A stretch of 64,000 bases of DNA from Vibrio sp. Hep-1b-8 (GCF_006124995.1 NZ_QEWN01000001.1:95308-159307), one strand, 5' to 3'. Shown: positions 36,222-47,279, counted from the stretch's first letter. Numbers and translations: made by a program. Notes: generated by a model from the sequence alone, not told the origin.

Positions 36222-36402
36222 TGTGACTCCTTTCTATACTTCTCATGCCAAATAACTGGGTGTGAAAAACACTTTTATCAAGCGTTGAGGTGAATTTTTG
36301 CCCAAAGGCAGTAAATAAGCAGATTTCAGTTTGGATTTGCATCAGTCATTCGTTACTATGTATAGCTATTTATAGACCCAAAATCCCTGTCGGGTATGAG
36401 TA

Positions 36403-36408
36403 TATAAT
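36403..36408 (+). promoter_or_regulatory. Probable -10 element of pheS
   Basis: TATAAT lies about 70 bases before the pheS ATG within an AT-rich stretch. The -35 is unclear and no Phe-rich leader peptide was recognised. Confidence 0.4.
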
Positions 36409-36464
36409 TGCTCTACCTAAAATGGACACTACCACTTATGCCTATGACTTGCATATAGGTGTAG

Positions 36465-37463
<999 letters not shown>

Positions 37464-37481
37464 TCCAGGGGATACATCACT

Positions 37482-39887
37482 ATGAAATTCAGCGAATCAT
37501 GGCTTCGTGAGTGGGTTAACCCTGCGGTATCCACTGACGAACTAACGCACCAAATCACTATGGCGGGTCTAGAAGTAGACGACGTTCTACCGGTAGCGGG
37601 TTCTTTCACTGGCGTTAAAGTTGGTCAAGTGGTTGAGTGCGGTCAGCACCCAGACGCAGATAAGCTACGCGTTACTAAAGTCGATGTTGGTGCAGAAGAA
37701 CTGTTGGACATCGTTTGTGGCGCGTCTAACTGTCGTCAAGGCATCAAGGTTGCAGTTGCAACGGTTGGTGCTGTGCTACCAGGCGATTTCAAAATCAAGA
37801 AAGCCAAACTACGCGGTCAACCATCACATGGCATGCTGTGCTCATTCTCTGAGCTAGGCATTGACGTAGAATCAGATGGCATTATGGAACTGGCGGAAGA
37901 TGCGGTAATCGGTACTGATTTCCGTGAATTCCTAGCACTAGATGACGTGACAGTAGACGTTGACCTAACGGCAAACCGAGCGGACTGTTTCAGCATTCGT
38001 GGTATGGCTCGTGAAGTGGGCGTTCTTAACCGTGCTGATGTCACTAAGCCAGCAGTAAACCCTGTTGCTCCCGCTATCGACGATCAAGTTTCTATCGAAG
38101 TGAAAGCGACAGCGGCGTGTCCTCGTTACCTAGGTCGTGTGATTAAAAACGTCAATGTGCAAGCAGAAACACCACTTTGGATGCAAGAGAAACTGCGCCG
38201 TTGTGGTATTCGCTCTATCGACCCAGTTGTTGACATCACTAACTTTGTTCTTCTAGAGCAAGGTCAACCGATGCACGCATTCGATCTTGCCAAGATCGAC
38301 GGCGGTATCGTGGTTCGTTTGGCAGAGCAGGGCGAGAAGCTCACGCTTCTAGATGGCACTGAAGCTGAACTTAACGCCGATACTCTTGTTGTTGCTGACC
38401 ACAACAAAGCGCTAGCGATTGCGGGCATCTTTGGTGGTGAACAATCTGGTGTTACGTCTGAAACCAAAGACGTGCTACTAGAGTGTGCTTTCTTCGCACC
38501 AGATCACATTCGTGGTCGCGCGCGTAGCTACGGTCTGCACACAGATTCTTCAATGCGTTTTGAGCGTGGTGTCGATTTCGCACTACAAACGAGCGCAATG
38601 GAGCGTGCAACAGAACTTCTAGTTGAGATCTGTGGTGGTGAAGTAGCTCCAGTGGTTGCTGTTGAGTCGCAAGCGGACCTACCAAAAGCAAACACAGTAT
38701 CACTACGTCGTACCAAACTAGACAGCCTACTAGGCCACCACATTACAGACAGCGATGTTGTTGAAATCCTAGAGCGTCTTGGCCTAACGGTTGAAACAAC
38801 AGATGCAGGTTGGACAGCAACAGCACCAACATGGCGTTTTGACATTGCCATTGAGCAAGATCTGGTTGAAGAAGTGGGTCGTATCTACGGTTACGACAAC
38901 ATCCCTAACCAAAATCCAGTGGCGGCACTTAAGATGCACGACCACGTTGAAGCAGACATTCCGCTAAAGCGCGTTCGTAATCTACTGGTTGATCGTGGTT
39001 ACCAAGAAGCGATTACCTATAGCTTCGTTGAGCCAGAGCAGCAGAAACTTATCGTTCCGGGTATTGAACCATTAATCCTGCCTTTCCCTATTTCAGCGGA
39101 TATGTCAGCGATGCGTCTAGGTCTCATTCAAGGCCTTCTGAACACGGTTGTTCATAACCAGAAACGTCAACAGCCACGTGTTCGCTTGTTTGAATACGGT
39201 CTGCGTTTCATTCCATGTGAATCTGCTGAAAATGGTATGCGTCAGGAGCCTATGCTGGCTGGTGTTATTGCGGGTACTCGCAGCGAAGAGCACTGGGATA
39301 TCGCGACCAACACTGTTGATTTCTTCGACCTAAAAGGCGATCTAGAAGCTGTACTTGAGCTAACCGCTAACCAAAGCATTTACTCTTTTGCTGCGCTTTC
39401 AGCAGAAGATAAAGCTGCGAATCCAGCGCTTCACCCAGGTCAGTCTGCTGCGATCCTTGTTGACGGCAAGCAAATTGGTGTTATCGGTACTGTTCACCCA
39501 GAGCTAGAGCGTAAGTTTGGTCTAAACGGCCGCACTATCGTGTTCGAAGTAGAATGGAATGCAATTAGCACTAAAGTGATCCCAGAAGCGGTTCAGCTTT
39601 CTAAGTTCCCATCAAACCGCCGCGACATTGCTGTTGTTGTTGACGAAGCGACCGCTTCTGGTGACATCGTTGCAGCATGTCTAGAGCAGGGGGGCGAATT
39701 TCTGAAAGATGCTCGTCTGTTTGACGTTTACGTTGGTAAAGGCGTAGAAGAAGGCAAGAAGAGCCTAGCTATTGCGCTTACACTACAATCTGTAGAACGC
39801 ACTCTTGAAGATGCGGACATTGCAGGCGCAGTCGATACAATCGTTGCTCACGTCTCAGAGAAATTTGGCGCAACACTCCGCGATTAA
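37482..39887 (+). CDS. pheT: Phenylalanyl-tRNA synthetase beta subunit
   Basis: A 801-residue (about 6 more than E. coli) subunit. Order: [14 protein letters not shown], tRNA-binding OB domain ([20 protein letters not shown]), B3/B4 editing domain, B5 domain, catalytic-like core ([20 protein letters not shown]) and C-terminal anticodon-binding FDX-ACB domain ([15 protein letters not shown]). It follows pheS by 18 bases. ihfA, its usual downstream partner, is not next to it; a strong terminator follows instead. Confidence 0.98.
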   Translation: MKFSESWLREWVNPAVSTDELTHQITMAGLEVDDVLPVAGSFTGVKVGQVVECGQHPDADKLRVTKVDVGAEELLDIVCGASNCRQGIKVAVATVGAVLPGDFKIKKAKLRGQPSHGMLCSFSELGIDVESDGIMELAEDAVIGTDFREFLALDDVTVDVDLTANRADCFSIRGMAREVGVLNRADVTKPAVNPVAPAIDDQVSIEVKATAACPRYLGRVIKNVNVQAETPLWMQEKLRRCGIRSIDPVVDITNFVLLEQGQPMHAFDLAKIDGGIVVRLAEQGEKLTLLDGTEAELNADTLVVADHNKALAIAGIFGGEQSGVTSETKDVLLECAFFAPDHIRGRARSYGLHTDSSMRFERGVDFALQTSAMERATELLVEICGGEVAPVVAVESQADLPKANTVSLRRTKLDSLLGHHITDSDVVEILERLGLTVETTDAGWTATAPTWRFDIAIEQDLVEEVGRIYGYDNIPNQNPVAALKMHDHVEADIPLKRVRNLLVDRGYQEAITYSFVEPEQQKLIVPGIEPLILPFPISADMSAMRLGLIQGLLNTVVHNQKRQQPRVRLFEYGLRFIPCESAENGMRQEPMLAGVIAGTRSEEHWDIATNTVDFFDLKGDLEAVLELTANQSIYSFAALSAEDKAANPALHPGQSAAILVDGKQIGVIGTVHPELERKFGLNGRTIVFEVEWNAISTKVIPEAVQLSKFPSNRRDIAVVVDEATASGDIVAACLEQGGEFLKDARLFDVYVGKGVEEGKKSLAIALTLQSVERTLEDADIAGAVDTIVAHVSEKFGATLRD

Positions 39888-39908
39888 TCTCCTTATAGTG
39901 AAGCAATA

Positions 39909-39948
39909 AAAAATGCCACTAGCGTAAGCCAGTGGCATTTTTTTATGT
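39909..39948 (+). terminator. Terminator after pheT
   Basis: AATGCCACT and AGTGGCATT pair around a ten-base loop followed by a T-run. Confidence 0.9.
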
Positions 39949-40053
39949 CGCTACAGTAGAAAGACAGTGCAAATCGAACCAACGAAAATGCCCCACTGCT
40001 AAGTGGGGCGGAGCCAAAACAAGCTTTGGCTACAGGGGACAGAGTAAAGCAGT

Positions 40054-40254
40054 TTATGCTGCTGCGGTGTTTGCTGACTTGATCTGTTCGCGAGCACCAA
40101 GCACCAGAGTGAGGCCGAATGCAACCACGAATGAGATAGCCATACCCGCAATGTAGTAGCCTAGTTTGTCAGGGACGATAGAGATAATACCAGGTAGACC
40201 CGCAGCACCTAACGCTTGAGCTTTGACATTGAAAAGGGTGATAAACGCGCTTAT
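40054..40254 (-). pseudogene. PTS EIIBC (sucrose/trehalose-type) C-terminal relic
   Basis: Minus-strand translation FNVKAQALGAAGLPGIISIV followed by YYIAGMAISFVVAFGLTLVL and a charged tail is the end of a glucose-superfamily EIIC. Upstream of about 40255 the frame continues only as antisense to another relic, so about 60 codons of a roughly 470-codon gene remain. It marks a deletion or rearrangement point downstream of pheT. Confidence 0.6.
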
Positions 40255-40269
40255 TGCGACTTTCGATAA

Positions 40270-40414
40270 TGATGGCATTCTTGGTTGTCTGCCAATCAAA
40301 ATTGATTCGATAGAGCAGGATTGTACTGCGATTGCATCTGCTTTGTTTGAGACAGGCAAGAGCACTGAGAAGAAGTATTCTGAAGAAGAGTTCAAAAAAA
40401 TTATGAGCTTATAA
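40270..40414 (+). pseudogene. Unidentified C-terminal relic
   Basis: Plus-strand frame GILGCLPIKIDSIEQDCTAI, ASALFETGKSTEKKYSEEEF, KKIMSL and stop. The amphipathic, charged ending looks like a genuine protein C-terminus, but it has no start or domain and abuts the EIIBC relic head-on. Parent gene not recognised. Confidence 0.35.
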
Positions 40415-40427
40415 GACGTTATAAAAC

Positions 40428-40459
40428 AAAAAAACGGAGCGTAATGCTCCGTTTTTTTA
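40428..40459. terminator. Bidirectional terminator before pncB
   Basis: AAAAAACGGAGC and GCTCCGTTTTTT pair around five bases; A- and T-runs on both sides serve pncB (minus) and the relic (plus). Confidence 0.9.
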
Positions 40460-40470
40460 ATGCTTCGCGA

Positions 40471-41724
40471 TCAGCTTGCTTTATCGAATGTAGACTCAAG
40501 CCCAAAATTCTGCTTTAATTCGGCAAGAAAGACAGGATCTTCACACATGGCTTTTTCAGGTTCATCACTGATTTTTGCCACTGGAGCACCATTGCATTGA
40601 GCCATCTTCACTACCATAGAGAGGGGTTGATAGCGACCGTCTTGATCCTCCCAATCGCCCATATCGTTAGCCAGAAACGTTCCTATGCCAAAACTGACAT
40701 TTGCGCGTCCAGCGAAGTACTGGCATACCTCAAACGCACGCTCAAAATCGAGACCATCGGTGAAAATGAGCAGCTTAGATTTCGGGTCGACTCCCAGTGA
40801 CTGGTAGTGAGCAATCATTTTGTCACCCCAATCAAAAGGGTTACCAGAGTCATGACGCACGCCAGCGTAGGCATTGGCGCGTTGCAAAGTAAAATCTTGC
40901 AGGAATGCGTTGATGCCAATGGTGTCGGTCAGGGCAATCCCTAAACTACCATTAAAGGCTTGTTGCCAGAGGTCGAGGGCAACTCTTTGTGACTCCCCAG
41001 GTTTTGCAAGCTGCTGATGAGCCATAAACCATTCATGGGCAACCGTACCGATAGGAGTTAGCGAAAACTGTTTTGCCAAATGGTAGTTACTGGTGCCTGA
41101 CATTAAATCTGGGACATGTTGGCGTAGGTAATCAACCACATCGTGCTGTACCTGTGCACTGAAACGGCGTCGGCTACCCATTTCGGAAAACGTGAAATTA
41201 TCGATCTTGCGCTGGTCGAGCTCGATTTTAAGTCTAGCGACTTTTTCCGCCAGAACATTGTGGAACTGTTCATAAGGGATATGGCTCCAGCGGCTTCGGT
41301 TGCGGAGTTCAGAGATAATACTCATCGCTAGCGTTTCATACAGGATGGTCTCATGCCAGAGACCACTAACGGATACTTTTAGCTGGGGCTTTCCGCTTGC
41401 TGTTGAGGTGGTCACAGACACCTGTTGAGCAGGTTTAAAACGAAAGTTGCGCAAATACTCGATAAAACCGGATTCTAAATAGGGAGCCTGACTCGCTAAG
41501 TAGCTGAGTTCTTGTTGAGAAAAATAACAGTGCGCGAGTTTCGCGATCTCACTTTCTACTTGCGGCGCAAGATAGGAAAGGTCTTCATCTGAACGAACAA
41601 TGAGCTCATAGCGTACCGTCGTGGTTGGATAGTACTTATGAGCAGCGTGCATCATATTGATCTTATAAACGTCGAGATCGAGAGCACTTTGAATGATACG
41701 GTCATTGAAAAGCTTGGTGGTCAT
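40471..41724 (-). CDS. pncB: Nicotinate phosphoribosyltransferase
   Basis: A 417-residue enzyme converting nicotinate and PRPP to nicotinate mononucleotide in the Preiss-Handler NAD salvage pathway. Family marks: LDLDVYKINMMHAAHKYYP, FSEMGSRRRFSAQVQ, GTSNYHLAKQFSLTPIGTVA with the autophosphorylated His (AHEWF), GVRHDSGNPFDWGDK and FGIGTFLAND. It is divergent from nrtR; a palindrome in the shared spacer is a candidate operator. Confidence 0.97.
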   Translation of the reverse strand: MTTKLFNDRIIQSALDLDVYKINMMHAAHKYYPTTTVRYELIVRSDEDLSYLAPQVESEIAKLAHCYFSQQELSYLASQAPYLESGFIEYLRNFRFKPAQQVSVTTSTASGKPQLKVSVSGLWHETILYETLAMSIISELRNRSRWSHIPYEQFHNVLAEKVARLKIELDQRKIDNFTFSEMGSRRRFSAQVQHDVVDYLRQHVPDLMSGTSNYHLAKQFSLTPIGTVAHEWFMAHQQLAKPGESQRVALDLWQQAFNGSLGIALTDTIGINAFLQDFTLQRANAYAGVRHDSGNPFDWGDKMIAHYQSLGVDPKSKLLIFTDGLDFERAFEVCQYFAGRANVSFGIGTFLANDMGDWEDQDGRYQPLSMVVKMAQCNGAPVAKISDEPEKAMCEDPVFLAELKQNFGLESTFDKAS

Positions 41725-41883
41725 TCAACCATCCTATCGGTTAATCAGGCTAATTGTTCCACCAAACTTTAAAGTAGCCTATTAGGTTTGTCAAATTGTG
41801 TTATTAACTACTTTAGTCTAACCGCTATTTCCCTAAATGAATTATTGCTTATAGCCCAAAGCCTTTTAAGGGATGAAAATTAA

Positions 41884-41898
41884 ATTAACGTAGTTAAT
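41884..41898. promoter_or_regulatory. Candidate NrtR operator
   Basis: ATTAAC-GTA-GTTAAT is a perfect palindrome in the 254-base pncB-nrtR gap, with a related half site (TATTAACTAC) near 41802. Position suggests control of both divergent genes by NrtR. Confidence 0.5.
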
Positions 41899-41978
41899 CA
41901 CAAAACGTTACTTTCCTGTTGACCTGCTGCATTCCAGTGGTAAGGTGTTGGTTGAATTAAGGATGTAGGAAATTCACC

Positions 41979-42692
41979 ATGATTGTCACTATCGACATGA
42001 TCTGCCTCAGATTAGGAGAGAGCGGGTTAGAAGTATTGCTGATTAAGCGCAACAACGCTGATCGGCCTCAACATGGTATGTGGTCAATTCCAGGTGGTTT
42101 TGTGTTTGAACAAGATCTGACCAATCAAGGTGGACAGCCTGCGGATGAAGATTTTGACGCAGCACGTCGCCGTATTTGTCGACAGAAGATTCATACCTAT
42201 CCTAACTACATCAGCCAACCAATGGTTGAAGGTAACCCGAAGCGTGACCCTGAAGGGTGGAGTGTGACTATTGCACATTACGCGTTACTTAATAATGCAA
42301 ATGTTGAACAGATCGAGAACAGCGGGTTGTGTCGTGAACAGCTAAGATGGTTTGGGCTCAATGAAGTGCTCGATGACCAAGTGGCGTTAGCGTTTGACCA
42401 CGCTCAACTGATCTCCTTGGCTTGGCATAAATTACGTGCCGCGATCGAATACACCTCTGTTGCCTTATTTGCTCTTGATAAGGAGTTCTTAGTGTCAGAC
42501 ATTATCGCGGCATACGAAAAGTTCGGTGTTGAAGTGAATCGGATGACGGTGAAACGACGTCTTATCGATACTGGCGTAATCGTTAGTGCCAACAAAATGG
42601 CTTCAACAAACAGAGGCAAAGGCGGAAAGCCTGCTCAGGTATATAGCCTCAGCGAGAAGAGTGTGACTTATTTTCAAACTTGTTTACGTTGA
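41979..42692 (+). CDS. nrtR: NrtR-type NAD-metabolism repressor
   Basis: A 237-residue regulator: N-terminal Nudix-like domain (MIVTIDMICLRLGESG, GMWSIPGGFV) and C-terminal winged helix (FLVSDIIAAYEKFGVEVNRM, TVKRRLIDTGVI). The Nudix box is degraded: the RExxEE core is RRRICRQ, so hydrolysis is not expected, as in NrtR where the domain senses ADP-ribose. Its neighbours pncB and pncA are NAD-salvage genes, which fixes the assignment. pncA follows 19 bases downstream. Confidence 0.88.
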   Translation: MIVTIDMICLRLGESGLEVLLIKRNNADRPQHGMWSIPGGFVFEQDLTNQGGQPADEDFDAARRRICRQKIHTYPNYISQPMVEGNPKRDPEGWSVTIAHYALLNNANVEQIENSGLCREQLRWFGLNEVLDDQVALAFDHAQLISLAWHKLRAAIEYTSVALFALDKEFLVSDIIAAYEKFGVEVNRMTVKRRLIDTGVIVSANKMASTNRGKGGKPAQVYSLSEKSVTYFQTCLR

Positions 42693-42711
42693 TATCAAGA
42701 AGGAGCTAGAG

Positions 42712-43362
42712 ATGCGCATGCAACGTGTAGAAATCGAGAAGAACAAAACCGCTTGTATCGACGTCGACCCACAGCAAGGGTTTAGTGAACTGTGTCCAAA
42801 CGAACTGGCCGTCGCGGGTGCGTTACAGATAGTTGATGAGCTTATACTCAATCATGGTAAAGCAAGTTTGAAATTAGTATCACGTGATATGCATCCACCG
42901 GGTGCCGCTTGGGAAGCGGAAAGTCCGGATAGGATGCTTGAGCCAGTAGGCCTGCCGGAAGTGGATATCAAATGGAACCCTCACTGTGTCGTTGGCACTC
43001 AAGGGGTAGAACTCTTGCCGGGTTTACCATCAGTACGTGAGTATGATTTTCAGATTAATAAAGGCATTGATCCTGATGCTCACCCGTACGGTGCGTTTTA
43101 CCACGATCAGGCAGACACACTGTCGACTGGTGGCATCGAATTTCTTCGCAGCAATCAGATTGATACCGTCATCGTTGGAGGCTTAGCTCTAGACTTTTGC
43201 GTTAAGAAGTCGGTCGAGCAGTTAGTTGCAGCTGGGTTTAAAGTCATCATTAACCTTGCCTCAACTCGAGCGGTGTTTCCTGACAACGCTGAGAGTGTCG
43301 TCCATGAGTTAGAGCAACAAGGGGTGGTGATGGTTGAAAACGCCGCCGCGATTAGCGCATAA
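42712..43362 (+). CDS. pncA: Nicotinamidase (isochorismatase family)
   Basis: A 216-residue cysteine hydrolase that deaminates nicotinamide to nicotinate, feeding PncB. It shows D19 in CIDVDPQQGF, the metal-site RDMHPPGAAWE, NPHCVVGTQGVELLPGL typical of nicotinamidases, and catalytic C163 in GGLALDFCVKKSV. AAGGAG lies seven bases before the ATG at 42712. It is the second gene of an nrtR-pncA unit. Confidence 0.9.
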   Translation: MRMQRVEIEKNKTACIDVDPQQGFSELCPNELAVAGALQIVDELILNHGKASLKLVSRDMHPPGAAWEAESPDRMLEPVGLPEVDIKWNPHCVVGTQGVELLPGLPSVREYDFQINKGIDPDAHPYGAFYHDQADTLSTGGIEFLRSNQIDTVIVGGLALDFCVKKSVEQLVAAGFKVIINLASTRAVFPDNAESVVHELEQQGVVMVENAAAISA

Positions 43363-43365
43363 CGA

Positions 43366-43577
43366 TCCCAACGGAAAAGCCAAAGGATAGCTGTTTGGCG
43401 AGACACTATTTTTGTTCCAACTGTGGTATTTACACCCACCATCAACGTCGTTCCAACCCCAGTGAATATGGGTTTAACATTGGTTGTCTGGAAGGGGTGA
43501 ACCCTTTCGACTTAGGTGATGTAGTCACTAATGACGGCGTGAATCATCCAGCCGACAAACTTAAAGATAAAAGATAA
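43366..43577 (+). pseudogene. GFA-domain protein, C-terminal relic
   Basis: The frame reads ARHYFCSNCGIYTHHQRRSN, YGFNIGCLEGVNPFDLGDVV and NDGVNHPADKL. This is the C-terminal half of a glutathione-dependent formaldehyde-activating (GFA) zinc protein with its CxxC, but the N-terminal ~50 residues and their Cys ligands are missing and the frame opens from the end of pncA. A TTG at 43395 could initiate a short peptide; function unlikely. Confidence 0.65.
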
Positions 43578-43644
43578 CATGGAATCAAAACAGATGAGGC
43601 GTCCGATCAGCAATACCGATAAAGGTAGATGACTTCAACTCGAA

Positions 43645-43695
43645 ATAAAAAAGGCGGGCTGCCAAGTTTTCCCCCGATAAACTTAGCAGCCCGCA
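43645..43695 (-). terminator. Strong terminator of the glycan-uptake operon
   Basis: GCGGGCTGC pairs with GCAGCCCGC and, inside, AAGTTT with AAACTT, around a nine-base loop; a T-run follows on the minus strand. It closes the operon that starts at 52895. Confidence 0.9.
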
Positions 43696-43712
43696 AAACT
43701 AACCGGCTAAAG

Positions 43713-46700
43713 TTAGCGAGCGAGTAATTGATGTTTAGGTAGCAGTACCTTTATTTTCTTGATTTTGTTATCTCTTGCGAACAGATGTTCACTGAGTGTT
43801 GAACTCAGTACTAGTCCATCAATCTGCTCGCTGCTGCCATCGGTGAAGCAGCACGTGATGCTGGTACTCTCAGACAACTGATAGATAAATGGTACTTGGC
43901 AGTAGGTAAATGCCAACTGATTGGCTTCAACTTTATAGCTACAGCGTTCACCTAACACACTCAGACAGTTAAATTGACTATCTTGGGATAAGAATTCCTG
44001 TTCAGATAGCAGTGATGGATTGATGCCGATTTGTCCATCTTTCACTTCGATTCCCAGTTCAGTGAATCGGGTAATTACCTCTTCTTTTACCTGTCCTGTC
44101 ATACCCGGCTGTTGGGCACCCGCTTGTTTTGGCGTGTGTGAATACGGGTCGGTAGGAAAAGCCCCGTAATTATCGGGTGTCTTGTTGAACCCGATCCCAG
44201 CGCGAACTTTGTAGTAGTAGTCAGCCAGCTTAGTTGTCTCCGTGCTGGTTGGGTCTAAGTCACGTGCCGCTAGATAGTTTTCCTGTACCGCTAGAAGCAA
44301 CTTGGAAACCATATGCCAGTAGATACAACCAAGACCTTCATAACCGAACATGGTTCCTGAGCGTCCGGTAAACGCTTTGTGGTTGAACACTTGTTCGTAT
44401 AAGGCATGAATCGATTCGATAGCTTCGTCAGTTAACTGTTTGTACTCATCACGGTCTAGCGTTGATAACGCCGATGAAAGGTAATCTGCGTTTTCGAAAG
44501 CAGGATTAAAATGAACACATCCCATCGCATCTTGATTGATGATTCGGTTATCTCCTGCTTCTAACATGGCAGAAAGAAGCGGAGATTGGGCAATGAGTTC
44601 ACTCGCTATCTGGTTCTTATCGACAAAACTTGGTAGCTCACGGTCAGGGTAGAGCATAAAGCTCTGTTGATCTTCACGGAACATTTCACTCGCAAATAGG
44701 TTGTCGAGTAGAGTGACCGCTTGGCGAGGTGTCAGTACGCCCGAGCTCAGTGCTGCTACCTGACCTTCTAACATCGGGTAGAGTTGTTCGATATTGAGGC
44801 TCTCACCTGAGTAGGTAACGATATTGTAAGCGTTGTACAAACCGTCCTGACGCAAGTTATTGTTGATGCTGGAATCAAGCACATCCAAGCTGGTCGCCAG
44901 CATTTGCTGAATGGCAGACAGTTCAACTTGAGTTTTCCCTGAGAAGCCTTTCATGCGGTAGACGCGATTGCGGTAAAGTTCGAATGCCTTTTCCAACTGA
45001 GTCAGAATTGCCTTGCGAGTTTGGCGAGTGACCGTCCCTTGGCGAATTTCTTTGTTCGCATCTTGTAGTACCTTGTGGATAGACAGCATCCAGTCAAAGA
45101 CCTCTTTCGAGATAGAAATCGTGTCTGGAGCATTATTCAATAACTCTAGGGCAAACGAGACATAGCGACGCATGTAATAGAGCGTGACCATGGACAAACC
45201 GTTACCGACGATTGCGTTATTGGCGTCATTCCATTCTGGACGTTGGGTATTCAGCCAAATGCCGCCATCTAGGACCAAGTTACTCAGTTTTGAAAGCAGT
45301 GGAACGAGAATTTTTTCTGTTAGGTTGACCATGTAAACCTGATTTCCGCCTTCTACCAAGAGGCGACCATCGTTGCCTAATTCCTCGACACGTTGCTCGA
45401 TTTCCTGTTGCAATTGCTGGTCAAACGCAACGGTGTCTTTAGGGTTGGCAAATAGCTGTTCAACTGAGCAAAGTTTGTAAGGTACGTTTGCGTAGCTGTA
45501 GATGTCGTTGGTGAGTTGTTGAGTTAACTCTTCACCTTGATACTGCTTAGCCAATTCTAAGAACTTGAGTAAGTAGATGATCTGGTGATCACCCCAGTAA
45601 CCAATATTGCTCCAAGGATCATCAGGTTCTAGCAGTTCCCAGTCGATTCCATTTTTGGTAATACGGTAAGGGTTGTAACCGTCTATGGTTGATGCATTGA
45701 CAAACTTTGCGATGAAAGATTGGATAAAACCAGGGTAGCTTAGTGCAATGGCTTCCCAGTTCTGGAAGATGTCACGCCAGTTGCCTTGGTAAGAGAGCAA
45801 ACGCTCACCGTTTTCATCTTTGAGTTTGATTTCGTAGTGGTTCCACGGACGGCTTGGGTCACCATGACGGCGACCAAAAGTTAGGGGTAAGTATTCGTAG
45901 CTAAGGCGCACTAGCTGTGGGTCTTGGCTATGGCTCGCTGCTTTGATTAGCTCTGCGTGGGTAAAAGTGTCTGGCAGATCCGCAAAGAATGCGCGGTGTT
46001 TATCCGCGACATTTTTATTGGCGTTACGCAGGGTTTTTATCACGTCAGATTTATCTAGATGGTAGTTGTTTTCAATCACACCACCACGCATGTTATTAAA
46101 GAGCACGTTAGCGTAGTGATGAACGCTGGTGTTCTCTTGATTGGTTAGCTGCCATGCGTCTGCCCCTGACATCAGCTTGATCAAGTCGTTTTGGTTGTCG
46201 GCGATGGTTTGCTCTACGTTGAGGCGAAGTTCAGCGGGTTTGCTAAGCAGTTGCGTCAGTTCACAAATCTCTTTATGGCTTTTGTCGATGTCAGCAACAA
46301 TGAGCCAGCCTTGGGATTCTCCGCCAGCAAGCGATACTGTTTTGTGAATCAAATAGCTACCGCGAACCCCCTTGGTGAGTGGTTCGCTGTTCATTGGCAG
46401 ACCTCGGCGGAAGGCACCGAGTTGCTCACTGCTTAACAGCAGTTGGTGTTCCCCTTGTTCAACCGCAAAAACCGCTGTTGCAAGTAGGGACTCCGAAGGC
46501 TCTGCGCGGTCAGAGAGCTTGGCATACATGGTGTAAAGTGCCAGCGACGAAGTGTCAACCTGTTCGTTCCACTTATACGCGTCGACAAGCGCACTGCGCG
46601 TTTGTAGAGCCGCTAGTGGTGCGCCAGATGGTAGTAGGTTCTGGATACCATCTACCACTTCAAGGTGACATTCTTGTGCGCTCAAGTTTGTGAATTGACA

Positions 46701-47159
46701 GTGGCGAACAAAACCATAGCGTTCGCTCATTTTCCAACTGTAGCTAAATTTAAGTTGGAGAGTATGGTTGATTTCTTCAAAGACAAGCTTGTCCCCAACC
46801 GTATTCTTATAGAGATTTCGTTCAGTATGATAAAGACCATTGTGATGTAGGTTGAACGGTTCCCAAAGTACCACGCCGTCGTCTTTTTGAACTCGGACTA
46901 TGGTTTTCGATCCGGTATTGTCGGCATTTTCATGAATATGATCGACAGAACGATAAGGAAATAGGGCGTTTTCTGGTCGAATACGGCCTGCCGACAAGCT
47001 GCCTGTTGATGAGATAAACAGCCAATGGTCGCTGGCGGATACAACGCTGATGAAAAAGGGTTTCATCTGATCTACGTTGCTAATTTTGTAGAATCGTTCG
47101 CCTTCTAAATCGACGAACTGTCCTGCAACAGGTAACTGTGATTGGTACTCAAAAGTCAT
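43713..47159 (-). CDS. Giant cytoplasmic glycan phosphorylase-like enzyme (1148 residues)
   Basis: No signal peptide; AAGGA precedes the ATG at 47159 (MTFEYQSQLPVAG). Residues ~1-310 are strand-rich with SSTGSLSAGRIRPENALFPY; ~330-900 are helical and include LTFGRRHGDPSRPW, YQGNWRDIFQNWEAI and NIGYWGDHQIIYLLK, whose acidic and aromatic residues suit an (alpha/alpha)6-barrel active site; the last ~100 residues are again strand-rich. This order resembles clan GH-Q phosphorylases (GH94, GH149, GH161), some acting on beta-1,3-glucans. Last gene of a six-gene ABC-transporter operon, so it probably breaks down the imported oligosaccharide. The enzyme class is inferred, not proven. Confidence 0.6.
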   Translation of the reverse strand: MTFEYQSQLPVAGQFVDLEGERFYKISNVDQMKPFFISVVSASDHWLFISSTGSLSAGRIRPENALFPYRSVDHIHENADNTGSKTIVRVQKDDGVVLWEPFNLHHNGLYHTERNLYKNTVGDKLVFEEINHTLQLKFSYSWKMSERYGFVRHCQFTNLSAQECHLEVVDGIQNLLPSGAPLAALQTRSALVDAYKWNEQVDTSSLALYTMYAKLSDRAEPSESLLATAVFAVEQGEHQLLLSSEQLGAFRRGLPMNSEPLTKGVRGSYLIHKTVSLAGGESQGWLIVADIDKSHKEICELTQLLSKPAELRLNVEQTIADNQNDLIKLMSGADAWQLTNQENTSVHHYANVLFNNMRGGVIENNYHLDKSDVIKTLRNANKNVADKHRAFFADLPDTFTHAELIKAASHSQDPQLVRLSYEYLPLTFGRRHGDPSRPWNHYEIKLKDENGERLLSYQGNWRDIFQNWEAIALSYPGFIQSFIAKFVNASTIDGYNPYRITKNGIDWELLEPDDPWSNIGYWGDHQIIYLLKFLELAKQYQGEELTQQLTNDIYSYANVPYKLCSVEQLFANPKDTVAFDQQLQQEIEQRVEELGNDGRLLVEGGNQVYMVNLTEKILVPLLSKLSNLVLDGGIWLNTQRPEWNDANNAIVGNGLSMVTLYYMRRYVSFALELLNNAPDTISISKEVFDWMLSIHKVLQDANKEIRQGTVTRQTRKAILTQLEKAFELYRNRVYRMKGFSGKTQVELSAIQQMLATSLDVLDSSINNNLRQDGLYNAYNIVTYSGESLNIEQLYPMLEGQVAALSSGVLTPRQAVTLLDNLFASEMFREDQQSFMLYPDRELPSFVDKNQIASELIAQSPLLSAMLEAGDNRIINQDAMGCVHFNPAFENADYLSSALSTLDRDEYKQLTDEAIESIHALYEQVFNHKAFTGRSGTMFGYEGLGCIYWHMVSKLLLAVQENYLAARDLDPTSTETTKLADYYYKVRAGIGFNKTPDNYGAFPTDPYSHTPKQAGAQQPGMTGQVKEEVITRFTELGIEVKDGQIGINPSLLSEQEFLSQDSQFNCLSVLGERCSYKVEANQLAFTYCQVPFIYQLSESTSITCCFTDGSSEQIDGLVLSSTLSEHLFARDNKIKKIKVLLPKHQLLAR

Positions 47160-47279
47160 AATATTGTTCCTTGCTATCACATTTCGCCAGATTTTGGGCA
47201 AAGTAAGCCCTAGCTAAGTTGACAGAGTGATTATCTCTGTCAGCCCAGAGCGAAATATGTATCTGAATTTATTTACTAA

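Noticed and set aside
39932..40156. 74-codon frame downstream of pheT
   Set aside because: It begins inside the pheT terminator and is antisense to the EIIBC relic.
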